This document shows, one piece after another, positions 8,382 through 16,023 of a stretch of 41,251 nt of DNA. This DNA comes from Syntrophaceae bacterium UBA6078 (lineage in GTDB: Bacteria > Desulfobacterota > Syntrophia > Syntrophales > UBA2210). Location of the stretch: positions 1 to 41,251 of the forward strand of contig DIXO01000002.1 in the NCBI GenBank assembly GCA_002428735.1, given 5' to 3'. Both the position numbers and the translations under genes were made by a program. Numbering within the stretch: position 1 is the stretch's first letter; each line of letters opens with the position of its first letter. The notes under the pieces were generated by a model that saw only the letters and a list, made by a program, of their open reading frames with translations, ran no database searches and had not been told where the DNA came from.

Positions 8382-9128
8382 ATGTACACAATAATAGCGG
8401 TAGTTGTCCTAGTGGTGTTGTTTCTGGCAGCGGCGATACGGATCCTCAACGAGTATGAGCGGGGGGTGATCTTTCGCCTTGGAAGGATCATTGCCACCAA
8501 AGGGCCCGGCCTCATCATACTGATCCCCATCATTGATCGGATGGTAAAGGTGGATATGAGGATCATCACAATGGACGTTCCCCCGCAGGATGTGATAACG
8601 CGGGACAATGTCTCCATAAAGGTGAACGCGGTGATTTACTTCAGGGTCATGGAGGCCAACAGCGCGGTCGTCGAGGTAGAGAACTTCCTCTACGCCACCT
8701 CTCAGCTCGCGCAGACCACCCTGAGGAGTGTTTGCGGGCAGGTCGAACTGGATGAAATCCTTGCCGAGCGGGAGAAGATCAACACGCAGCTCCAGGAGAT
8801 ACTTGATCGAAGCACTGACCCGTGGGGGATAAAGATAACAACCGTTGAGGTGAAGCATATCGATCTTCCCCAGGAGATGCAGCGGGCCATGGCGAAGCAG
8901 GCCGAGGCGGAACGGGAGAGAAGGGCGAAGGTCATCGCCGCGGAGGGCGAATTCCAGGCCGCGCAGAAGCTGACCGACGCAGGGAAGATGATGGCGGAAC
9001 AGCCCATAGCGCTGCAGCTCCGCTATCTCCAGACGCTCACAATCGTAGCCGCGGAGAACAATTCGACGACCCTTTTCCCTATACCGATCGATCTGTTCAA
9101 GCCCTTTATGGAACTGATCAAAAAGTAG
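8382..9128 (+). CDS. Prokaryotic stomatin-like SPFH domain protein
   Basis: SPFH proteins form oligomeric rings or cages on the membrane and organise membrane-associated proteolysis. The 248-residue product has one N-terminal transmembrane segment (about 2-20). A stomatin/prohibitin core follows (EYERGVIFRLGRIIATKGPGL, VSIKVNAVIYFRV), then a charged coiled-coil stretch (about 165-205, QRAMAKQAEAERERRAKVIAAEGE) and a short hydrophobic tail. An AGGAGG site precedes the ATG. Immediate linkage to nfeD supports the slipin/p-stomatin assignment over HflK/HflC or QmcA. The NfeD partner is the likely interaction partner; substrates are unknown. Confidence 0.93.
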   Translation: MYTIIAVVVLVVLFLAAAIRILNEYERGVIFRLGRIIATKGPGLIILIPIIDRMVKVDMRIITMDVPPQDVITRDNVSIKVNAVIYFRVMEANSAVVEVENFLYATSQLAQTTLRSVCGQVELDEILAEREKINTQLQEILDRSTDPWGIKITTVEVKHIDLPQEMQRAMAKQAEAERERRAKVIAAEGEFQAAQKLTDAGKMMAEQPIALQLRYLQTLTIVAAENNSTTLFPIPIDLFKPFMELIKK

Positions 9129-9162
9129 CGCTCACACCATAAAATATTAAAGAGGGAGTATC

Positions 9163-9489
9163 GTGATAAGAGAAGGAAGGACACGAGGAGTCATGGGTGC
9201 CGTTATCCTGATCGCACTGGGAGTACTCTTGATCCTGAGCAACAGCGGCGTGTACGGATTCGATAAGAGCTGGCCCATCCTCTTCATCGTGATAGCCGTC
9301 ACCATGCTCCTACAGCGTGTCAGGGATCTCGGCGCGTGGATCATCGGCGCGGCGGGCGTCGGATTTTTCGTGATGAAGAATTTTTACCCCCACATCCAGA
9401 ACTGGGGGAAATATGTCTTCCCCGTCCTCCTCATAGCTCTGGGCGGCTATATACTGTTCAAAAGGGGAGGGGGATCAAGATTAACATAG
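9163..9489 (+). CDS. Small LiaF/DUF5668-like transmembrane protein
   Basis: This 108-residue protein is almost entirely membrane helices. Three or four hydrophobic segments lie at about 9-27, 34-49, 55-70 and 82-98, ending with a basic KRGGGSRLT tail. The spacing and the WPILFIVIAVTMLL segment resemble the transmembrane part of LiaF/DUF5668 proteins, which are linked to envelope-stress sensing. It starts at GTG behind AGAGGGAGT. It follows the stomatin by 34 bases and is probably in the same transcript. A specific function cannot be assigned. Confidence 0.75.
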   Translation: MIREGRTRGVMGAVILIALGVLLILSNSGVYGFDKSWPILFIVIAVTMLLQRVRDLGAWIIGAAGVGFFVMKNFYPHIQNWGKYVFPVLLIALGGYILFKRGGGSRLT

Positions 9490-9515
9490 TTAACCGAACG
9501 GGAATATGCGAGCTG

Positions 9516-9548
9516 ACGGGGTTGTGTTGCATGAGGACGCAACCCCGT
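9516..9548 (+). terminator. Possible transcription terminator hairpin
   Basis: ACGGGGTTG (9516-9524) pairs perfectly with CAACCCCGT (9540-9548) around a 15-base loop. It closes the nfeD-stomatin-membrane protein group. The downstream sequence (ATCTTTC...TTTTTATTGTTTT) is T-rich but the T-run is not immediate, so termination strength is uncertain. Confidence 0.45.
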
Positions 9549-9638
9549 ATCTTTCAAGGCGGTCATTTTTATTGTTTTAAAAAAAACGGGGATGTAGTAA
9601 GCACCCGCGTAAAATATTTTTGAGGTGATAGAGAAGGT

Positions 9639-10862
9639 ATGACAAACGAGGAAAAGAAGGAAGGTGTTTCATTCGAAGAGCTTCTGAATGAAAACTCGAT
9701 CGGTGCTGGGCGGCTGGAGCCGGGGGAACGCGTGGAAGCCCGGATCGTTGACATCGGCTCTGACTGGGTTTTTCTGGATCTCGGCGGCAAAAGCGAAGGC
9801 GCCCTGGATAAAAAGGAACTTCTTGATGAAAAAGGGGAATTTCCCTTCAGGATCGGCGATACGATCGCGGCCTATTTTCTGTCGTCTCGACACGGAGAAA
9901 TGCTCTTTACAACGCAAATCACCACCGGTGAGGCGGGCCGGAACTATCTTGACCATGCCTGGAGCAGCAGAATCCCCGTTGAGGGCTTGGTGGAACGGGA
10001 GATAAAGGGTGGATTCCAGGTCAAGATAGCGGGCGGCACGCTGGCCTTCTGCCCCTATTCCCAGATGGGGCTGCGACGGATTGATGATTCCTCGGCGTAT
10101 GTCGGGAAGCGGATGAGCTTCATGATTACGGAATATAGCGAGGGAGGACGAAACGTCATACTCTCCAACCGGGTGATTGTGGAAGCCGAGGAGCGTGAGA
10201 AGAAGGAGGCGCTCAAGGCGCATCTGCGTGAGGGGATGAGAATGAAAGGGACGGTCGCGGCTATTCAGGGATTCGGTGCTTTTATTGATATCGGTGGTAT
10301 TCAGGGCCTGCTCCCCATCTCGGAGATCGGGTGGGGGCGGGTTGATGATATTCACGATGTCCTGTCCATTGGTCAGGAACTGGAAGTGGTGATCCTTACC
10401 CTGGATTGGGAAAAGGATCGAGTGGCGTTAAGCCGCAAGGCAACGCTCCCCGATCCATGGGATCAGGTTGAAAAAAAATATCCCGCAGGCTCTTCCCATC
10501 GAGGAACGGTGGCGCGCCTGACAAAATTCGGGGCTTTTGTGACCCTTGAGCCCGGGGTCGACGGATTGATCCATATCTCAAAACTGGGGGGAGGGAAGCG
10601 TCTCAACCATCCCGGTGAAGTATTGGAGCAGGGTCAATCTCTGGGTGTTACGGTTGAGGCGGTTGACTTTGACAAAAGACGGCTTTCTCTGAGGATGATT
10701 CAGGAAGAAGGAACGTCTGAGTCTGAAACATCCGACAATGACGATTATCATACGTATCTGCAAAAAACACCTGCTTCCATGGGCACTCTTGGCGATATCC
10801 TGAAAGACAAACTCGCCCGCGCCGGATCAAAGAAGAAGGGTAAAAAAATAGCATTAAAATGA
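9639..10862 (+). CDS. S1 domain RNA-binding protein (ribosomal protein S1-like)
   Basis: The 407-residue product consists of tandem S1 OB-fold RNA-binding domains at about 29-95, 111-178, 198-268 and 285-356. The last two are the most canonical (GFGAFIDIGGIQGLLPISEI and KFGAFVTLEPGVDGLIHISK). A lysine-rich tail ends in KKKGKKIALK. Classical S1 has six domains and lies next to cmk or ihfB. This shorter, isolated copy is better read as an S1-related protein of unknown target, possibly influencing translation or RNA stability. The first two domains are divergent. It starts at ATG 9639 and is followed closely by the thioesterase gene. Confidence 0.88.
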   Translation: MTNEEKKEGVSFEELLNENSIGAGRLEPGERVEARIVDIGSDWVFLDLGGKSEGALDKKELLDEKGEFPFRIGDTIAAYFLSSRHGEMLFTTQITTGEAGRNYLDHAWSSRIPVEGLVEREIKGGFQVKIAGGTLAFCPYSQMGLRRIDDSSAYVGKRMSFMITEYSEGGRNVILSNRVIVEAEEREKKEALKAHLREGMRMKGTVAAIQGFGAFIDIGGIQGLLPISEIGWGRVDDIHDVLSIGQELEVVILTLDWEKDRVALSRKATLPDPWDQVEKKYPAGSSHRGTVARLTKFGAFVTLEPGVDGLIHISKLGGGKRLNHPGEVLEQGQSLGVTVEAVDFDKRRLSLRMIQEEGTSESETSDNDDYHTYLQKTPASMGTLGDILKDKLARAGSKKKGKKIALK

Positions 10863-10898
10863 AACAGAGGTTCATTGGACACTCAGAAGAGGGCTACA

Positions 10899-11405
10899 AT
10901 GGAAGGAAAAACCACAGAAAAAAGCAGGGTTGTAATGGCGCAGGTTATGAATCCTCTTGATGCGAATCCCTCAGGCAATGTTCATGGGGGATCAATAATG
11001 AAACTGATCGATACCGTGGCGGGCGCCGTAGCCAGGCGGCACACACGGACCAATGTTGTAACGGCTTCGATTGACCGTCTTGATTTTCATAGTCCGGTGT
11101 TTATAGGTGATTTTTTGACCCTGAAAGCGAGTCTCAATATGGTGGGAAGGACCTCCATGGAGGTGGGGGTCAGAGTGGAAACGGAAAACCTGGCGACGGG
11201 CGATGTCCGCCATACCGCTTCGGCATATGTGACGATGGTAGCCCTTGGTGACGATTCAAAACCCATTGAAGTTCCACCTCTCATACTGGAAACGGAGGAA
11301 GAGATTCGCCGGAACAGGGAGGCAAAAGCGCGCAGAAGAATGAGACTTGAGGAGAGGAAGAAGGAAAAGGCCTGCCAGGATAATTATGATAATTGCATAC
11401 TGTAG
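10899..11405 (+). CDS. Acyl-CoA thioesterase, YciA/BACH hotdog type
   Basis: This family hydrolyses acyl-CoA to free acid and CoA in the cytoplasm. The 168-residue product has a single hotdog domain with the YciA-like signature MNPLDANPSGNVHGGSIMK, which includes the catalytic-region Asn/Asp and the HGG turn, then IDRLDFHSPVFIGD. The C-terminal 35 residues are highly charged (EEEIRRNREAKARRRMRLEERKK) and extend beyond the minimal fold, a feature of several acyl-CoA thioesterases. ATG 10899 with AGAAGAGGG upstream is preferred to TTG 10875. The substrate chain length cannot be read from sequence. Location upstream of a CoA-transferase fits CoA-pool management. Confidence 0.9.
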   Translation: MEGKTTEKSRVVMAQVMNPLDANPSGNVHGGSIMKLIDTVAGAVARRHTRTNVVTASIDRLDFHSPVFIGDFLTLKASLNMVGRTSMEVGVRVETENLATGDVRHTASAYVTMVALGDDSKPIEVPPLILETEEEIRRNREAKARRRMRLEERKKEKACQDNYDNCIL

Positions 11406-11537
11406 GCAGTGGGGAGACAAAAACCGCTTGGTAAAAGACAGCTGTGGGCGTTGGATCGAAAGAAGGAATGTGCGTCCGGCCTTTGAATGATCTCTATTCG
11501 CAGAATTCTTTTGAAATAGTGAGAAAAGGGGAAATAA

Positions 11538-13322
11538 GTGTCTGAAGAATTTAATGATTTTATTGAGGGTACGTTTACCATACGGGAAGGAGGAGGCGAG
11601 AACAAGGTCATCGACCTGCAAGAAGCGATTGAACGATATATAAAGCCGGGGGCGAAGATACATATCGGAACAACACACTGCTGCTCCGGAGCCGCCATCC
11701 GGGAAATTGCCAGGCGTTTTTACGGGCAAAAACCTGATTTTACGCTGATTATGAGGGGTATCCGGGACACCGCCACGATTCTTCTCCACCTGGGCCTGAT
11801 CAAGAAGGTGATCACCTCTTTTTCAGGGAACGTCTATCCCTGGTACAGTCCGAATCCGGTCTGCCAGAAAGCCTATGTGAATAAAGAGGTGGAACTGGAA
11901 GACCTGACCATCCTTACCTTTCCTCTTATGCTCATGGCCGGTGCTCTGGGGGTTGATGTTATGCCCACACGGTCGCTGATTGGAAGTTCCATGACTGAAG
12001 CTAACAGGGATTCATTCACGGTGATCGACGACCCCTTCGGCAGTGGCCGCAAGATCGGCCTCCTGAAGGCTCTGAATCCCGATATTTCTGTTATCCACGG
12101 GGTAGCCGCAGACCGAGAGGGAAACACTATCCTCACGCCCCCATACAGTGAAGAACTATGGGGTGCAAAGGCCAGCAGGGGAGGGGTGATGGTTACCGTG
12201 GAGAAGCTGGTGTCTACTTGTTTCATACGGGAGCATTCCCATTTGGTAAAAATCCCCGGGTATATGGTGAATTCCGTATCAGTGGTTCCCTACGGAGCGC
12301 ACCCGGGAGGCGTCTGGGGACAGGGAGTACGGGAGTTTGATGCCTATGCCGAAGATTACGATTTTATGACTCGATTCAACGAGATGTGTAGGGACCCCCG
12401 TTCCTTGGATGAATGGATAAGTGAATGGGTGCTCGGATGCCCTTCCTTCGCCGACTATGTGGCCAAGCTGGGAGAAGACCGGATAGAAGCGCTGAAGAAA
12501 AATGCCGGACCGGATGCCTGGCAGGATCAGTTGCAGACGATAGAGGACAAGGTTACCCCATTCCAAGAAAAAGAGCCGAATGACATTGAGAAAATGGTTG
12601 TCATCGCCGCGCGAGAGATCGAGAAGCGCATAGTACTCCAAAAACATAGAACCATGCTGGCCGGTGCGGGAACGGCCAACCTTGCCGCCTGGATGGCGAA
12701 ATATAAACTTGAAAAAGAGGATTATTGGGTGGAGCTCCTTGTGGAGCTGGGATATTTCGGAAATTCACCCCGCCCCGGAGAGCCCTTTCTACTCAACTTC
12801 GGAAACTTTAACACATGCAAAATGCTGACTGAAACGTTGAATACCCTGGGTGTCTTTACCTGTGGTGCCACGAACAGATGTATCGGTGTCCTCGGGGGCG
12901 GGCAGATAGATAAATTCGGTAATATCAATTCCCATTGGGTTTCAGATACCGTCTATGTCACCGGATCAGGGGGGGCGAACGATGTGGCCACCGGCGCTGC
13001 CGAGACCGTAGTGATTATGCAGCAGTCGCGGCGTCGTTTTCTGGAGAAGGTACCCTTTGTGACGGCCCCCGGCGGCAGGGTCCGGATGCTGGTCTCTACC
13101 ATGGGTGTCTTTGAAAAGCTGTATGATGACAATGAGTTCACTCTGACAAAATACTCGATATCTCCAAACTTTTCATCGGAGGAGGAGACTGTCAGGAATA
13201 TCAGGGAACACTGTGGATGGGATTTGAAAGTCGCGGGAGTTCTGGAAAAACTTTCTCCTCCTACCAGGGATGAACTAAGACTCCTGCGAGTCTTCGACCC
13301 TAACCGGTTTTATCTGAAATAA
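11538..13322 (+). CDS. Fused class I CoA-transferase (glutaconate CoA-transferase-like alpha-beta)
   Basis: Class I CoA-transferases move CoA between carboxylic acids through a glutamyl-CoA intermediate. The 594-residue product joins an alpha-like half (about 25-330, GAKIHIGTTHCCSGAAIREIARR) and a beta-like half (about 350-594) that are normally separate GctA and GctB subunits. In the beta half, VELGYFGNSPRP aligns with the VESG catalytic glutamate region of Acidaminococcus GctB, making Glu403 the probable nucleophile. GGGQIDKFGNINS and TGSGGANDVATG are the other GctB signatures. It starts at GTG 11538 behind AAAAGGGG. The natural acids are unknown; short or dicarboxylic acyl groups are plausible. 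There is no gene for 340 bases downstream. Confidence 0.88.
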   Translation: MSEEFNDFIEGTFTIREGGGENKVIDLQEAIERYIKPGAKIHIGTTHCCSGAAIREIARRFYGQKPDFTLIMRGIRDTATILLHLGLIKKVITSFSGNVYPWYSPNPVCQKAYVNKEVELEDLTILTFPLMLMAGALGVDVMPTRSLIGSSMTEANRDSFTVIDDPFGSGRKIGLLKALNPDISVIHGVAADREGNTILTPPYSEELWGAKASRGGVMVTVEKLVSTCFIREHSHLVKIPGYMVNSVSVVPYGAHPGGVWGQGVREFDAYAEDYDFMTRFNEMCRDPRSLDEWISEWVLGCPSFADYVAKLGEDRIEALKKNAGPDAWQDQLQTIEDKVTPFQEKEPNDIEKMVVIAAREIEKRIVLQKHRTMLAGAGTANLAAWMAKYKLEKEDYWVELLVELGYFGNSPRPGEPFLLNFGNFNTCKMLTETLNTLGVFTCGATNRCIGVLGGGQIDKFGNINSHWVSDTVYVTGSGGANDVATGAAETVVIMQQSRRRFLEKVPFVTAPGGRVRMLVSTMGVFEKLYDDNEFTLTKYSISPNFSSEEETVRNIREHCGWDLKVAGVLEKLSPPTRDELRLLRVFDPNRFYLK

Positions 13323-13450
13323 GACCAATTCCCTTTGCTGATTCCATGTGTACCATTACCGTCTGTGGAAAAAAGCGCACGTAGTTGAGAATCTGCGGTT
13401 TTTATTCACCGTGAAAGTTACTTGCAGACGACGCGTCGAGTTGTTCCACG

Positions 13451-13498
13451 ATGTTCCATGAAACATCTGCGATGTGCTCCCATGTTTCATGAAACATG
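13451..13498. repeat. Pair of operator-like palindromes
   Basis: CATGTTTCATGAAACATG at 13481-13498 is a perfect 18-bp palindrome. ATGTTCCATGAAACAT at 13451-13466 is the same core with one mismatch. Their matching positions are 31 bp apart, about three helical turns, so two dimers could bind the same face of the DNA. The core equals the ParB site parS (TGTTTCACGTGAAACA) minus its central CG, so it is not a standard parS. It is more likely the operator of an unidentified regulator. Confidence 0.6.
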
Positions 13499-13610
13499 TG
13501 AATTTCTCAATCTAATAGAAGATATAGGCATCTCCGATGCAAGGAACTCAGAAGAGGCTCGGTTCAGTTTATGAAAAAGAACGGAATATATTGCCGCCGG
13601 TTTAATTGTC

Positions 13611-13639
13611 TTGATAAAAAGAAGGCGTTCCTGTATAGA
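13611..13639 (+). promoter_or_regulatory. Sigma-70 promoter of the DEAD-box helicase gene
   Basis: TTGATA (13611-13616) and TATAGA (13634-13639) are separated by 17 bases. The implied transcription start near 13646 leaves a short leader of about 20 bases before the ATG at 13666. The paired palindromes lie 110-160 bases upstream, a distance compatible with activation or with control of another transcript. Confidence 0.6.
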
Positions 13640-13665
13640 TTCTACGTCCTGATGAGAAACCATAC

Positions 13666-14874
13666 ATGAAATTCAGCGAATTACATCTCCCCCCTCAAAT
13701 ATTGGAATCGATAGTGCAGATGGGATACGATGAAATGACTCCTATTCAGGCGGCGTCCTATCCCGTGATTGCCGCAGGTCATGACCTCTGCTCCCTTGCG
13801 GAAACCGGTTCAGGAAAGACGGCGGCCTGCGCAATTCCACTGATTCAAAAGGTCGATCCAACCCTCAACGCCATTCAGGCGCTCGTCATTGTTCCCACCC
13901 GTGAGTTGTGCCTCCAGTACGTGGACGAGATTCATAAAATTGCGGTCCAGACCGACATCGTCCCCTTCGCGGTGTACGGAGGGTTCAGTAAGAGTATCCA
14001 GGTGGCAAAACTCAATCACCGGGTACATATCCTTGTCGCGACGCCGGGCCGCCTGATTGATCTGATGTATGACGGGGCGGTCAACTTGTCTCAGGTCAAA
14101 TGCGTCATACTGGACGAGGCCGATGAGCTCCTGAAAATAGGCTTTCTGGAGGACGTGGAATTCATTATGTCCTGCATACTCCAGGAGCACCAGACACTTC
14201 TCTTTGCCGCCACAATGGACAGTGACATAAAAAAACTGGTTGACAAGACACTCAATAATCCTCAGCATATTTCTCTTATTGACGACAGGCCGTCTCCTGA
14301 AAGTATCGAACACTATTTTGAATATGTGACGCCGAAAAATAAAGAGACGGAACTGATGCGGTATCTCGAAGAGGAAGATATTGTGCAGGCGATCATCTTC
14401 TGCAACGCACGCCACAAGGTGGATGCGCTTTACAGGAGCATGAAAAAAAACATAAGGAATATCGAGTATATCCACGCAGGCTTGAGTCAGGAAAAGCGTT
14501 CCTCTATCTATCGGCAGTACCGGAACAACAAGGTGCGGTATCTCATAGCCACCGATGTGGCCGGCCGGGGACTTGATTTCTCTAATGTTTCCCATGTGAT
14601 AAACTGGGATTTCCCGGGGGACGGCGAACAGTACACCCACCGGACCGGACGTTCGGGACGAATGGGAAGGAAGGGAAAAGCGCTGACCTTCATTACCAAG
14701 CGCGAGCTTTCCACGTTACGCTCGCTTACTCGACACCAGAAGATTACTCCTCTATGGATAGGGCAGAATCCCCTTCAGGGAGATGGAGAACCCAGAGGAG
14801 AAAAATCCGGCAAAAAAAGAAGGTCCTATCGACCCTCTCGGGGCAGGAAAGCAAAAAGTCCGTCCCTGGTGTAA
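13666..14874 (+). CDS. DEAD-box ATP-dependent RNA helicase
   Basis: DEAD-box helicases unwind short RNA duplexes during ribosome assembly, RNA decay or cold adaptation. The 402-residue product has a Q motif region (about 2-28), motif I AETGSGKT (45-52), motif Ia PTREL (77-81), TPGR, motif II DEAD (150-153), motif III as AAT instead of the usual SAT, and motif VI HRTGRSGRMGR. After the core there is a short basic tail (GKKRRSYRPSRGRKAKS), likely for nonspecific RNA contact. It lacks the DbpA and CsdA C-terminal domains, so RhlE/RhlB-type is the closest label but paralogy cannot be settled. It is monocistronic by context. Confidence 0.93.
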   Translation: MKFSELHLPPQILESIVQMGYDEMTPIQAASYPVIAAGHDLCSLAETGSGKTAACAIPLIQKVDPTLNAIQALVIVPTRELCLQYVDEIHKIAVQTDIVPFAVYGGFSKSIQVAKLNHRVHILVATPGRLIDLMYDGAVNLSQVKCVILDEADELLKIGFLEDVEFIMSCILQEHQTLLFAATMDSDIKKLVDKTLNNPQHISLIDDRPSPESIEHYFEYVTPKNKETELMRYLEEEDIVQAIIFCNARHKVDALYRSMKKNIRNIEYIHAGLSQEKRSSIYRQYRNNKVRYLIATDVAGRGLDFSNVSHVINWDFPGDGEQYTHRTGRSGRMGRKGKALTFITKRELSTLRSLTRHQKITPLWIGQNPLQGDGEPRGEKSGKKRRSYRPSRGRKAKSPSLV

Positions 14875-15076
14875 CGGGGCTTCTTTTCGGCAAGGCACGT
14901 TTATCGCCTGTCTGTACCAGTACATTGCCAATAGTCTTTCATTCCCCTCGCCACCCTCCGTTCCTGAAAGATACTAAAGGGTTTTTTTGAATGGCGAAGG
15001 CGGACAGATCCCTTGCGATCCGGCAATGCGGTGTTCAGCGGAGATGCGAAACGGACCGCGACGGCGCGCAACAGAT

Positions 15077-15107
15077 AAGGAGGCCTTTTAAAAAAGCTGG
15101 CCTCCTT
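15077..15107. terminator. Hairpin between convergent genes
   Basis: AAGGAGGCC (15077-15085) is exactly complementary to GGCCTCCTT (15099-15107) with a 13-base AT-rich loop. It lies between the convergent helicase and korB genes and may act as a bidirectional terminator. T-tracts are missing on both sides, so this is tentative. The rest of 14875-15142 holds no recognised feature. Confidence 0.45.
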
Positions 15108-15142
15108 CACACCTGTTTTGAGATAATGGGCGTAACATTTTG

Positions 15143-16009
15143 TTATTGCGTGATCTTCTTGTCGATAAACCCCTGAACCATTTTGAGATTTCTTTCCCTC
15201 TTGATGACAGGGGTTGTGTCTTTCTCATAGGCAGCGAGGCTCTGTTCAAAGATGGGTTTCTTGCGGTTGGCGTATATAACGCCAAGGGGAAATTTTGTTG
15301 CATCGATGGCTTTTTCAAATGCCCGCACCCTGTCTGTGGGATCGTATGAATCTTCGATATAGTAGGTATGCTCCTTGAACCACTTGTAGGTATTGATTTT
15401 GTTGAATGATACGCATGGCTGAAATATATCGACCAGGGCGTATCCCCGGTGCGATATCGCCTTCTTGATAATATCCTTTGTCATATCGATATCGCCGATA
15501 TAGGCACGAGCCACAAATGAGGCGTCGAGTGCCACGGCGATGGCTATGGGGTTGAAGGGTTCAAGTATGACGCCGCCAATCTGGATCGGCGTTACGAATC
15601 CCCGCTGACTCGTGGGAGATGCCTGACCTTTCGTCAGGCCGTACACCATATTATTGTGAACGATATTGGTAATATCCGGATTCCTGCGGATGGTAGCGAG
15701 AAAATGGTTTCCCCCCTCGCCGTACATGTCGCCGTCACCGCTCTCTGAGATAACGACAAGATCGGGATTGGAGGCCTTGATGGCTACCGCTGCCGGGAGC
15801 GCTCTTCCATGAAGACCGTTGAAGGCATTGCATTGCATGTAATGAGGGATCTTCGCCGCCTGGCCGATACCGGAAACTATGACCAGATTGTCCGAAGAGA
15901 TTTCCATCTCGGAGAGGGCACTCTCCATGGCTTTCAGAATGCCGAAATTGCCGCAGCCGGGACACCAGGCAATATCTATAGTATCAAGAGCGTGGGATTG
16001 TGTATCCAT
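15143..16009 (-). CDS. korB: 2-oxoacid:ferredoxin oxidoreductase, beta subunit
   Basis: The beta subunit binds thiamine diphosphate and, with the alpha/gamma subunit, reversibly decarboxylates a 2-oxoacid (probably 2-oxoglutarate) to acyl-CoA, reducing ferredoxin. The 288-residue product has CPGCGN near the N-terminus (from about 16) and the ThDP motif SGDGDMYGEGGN through VHNN. It also has GLTKGQASPTS, typical of 2-oxoglutarate or generic 2-oxoacid enzymes rather than pyruvate enzymes. It lies 14 bases downstream of korA. No separate ferredoxin-like delta subunit gene is adjacent, matching the two-gene KorAB type. The exact oxoacid is an inference. Confidence 0.93.
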   Translation of the reverse strand: MDTQSHALDTIDIAWCPGCGNFGILKAMESALSEMEISSDNLVIVSGIGQAAKIPHYMQCNAFNGLHGRALPAAVAIKASNPDLVVISESGDGDMYGEGGNHFLATIRRNPDITNIVHNNMVYGLTKGQASPTSQRGFVTPIQIGGVILEPFNPIAIAVALDASFVARAYIGDIDMTKDIIKKAISHRGYALVDIFQPCVSFNKINTYKWFKEHTYYIEDSYDPTDRVRAFEKAIDATKFPLGVIYANRKKPIFEQSLAAYEKDTTPVIKRERNLKMVQGFIDKKITQ

Positions 16010-16023
16010 ACGAACCCCCTTTC

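Larger units (their letters stand above)
13323..13665. other. Gene-free regulatory stretch before the RNA helicase
   Basis: No convincing coding frame is present in these 343 bases. They contain two related palindromes (13451-13466 and 13481-13498) and a strong sigma-70 promoter (13611-13639). No tRNA or known riboswitch was recognised. A small RNA or a structured leader cannot be excluded. Confidence 0.6.

Noticed and set aside
9490..9638. Small coding gene between the membrane protein and S1 genes
   Set aside because: Short frames here lack a ribosome site, and the segment contains a hairpin better explained as a terminator.
13451..13498. parS centromere site for ParB
   Set aside because: The core lacks the central CG of TGTTTCACGTGAAACA, so half-site spacing is two bases short, and no parAB genes are present.
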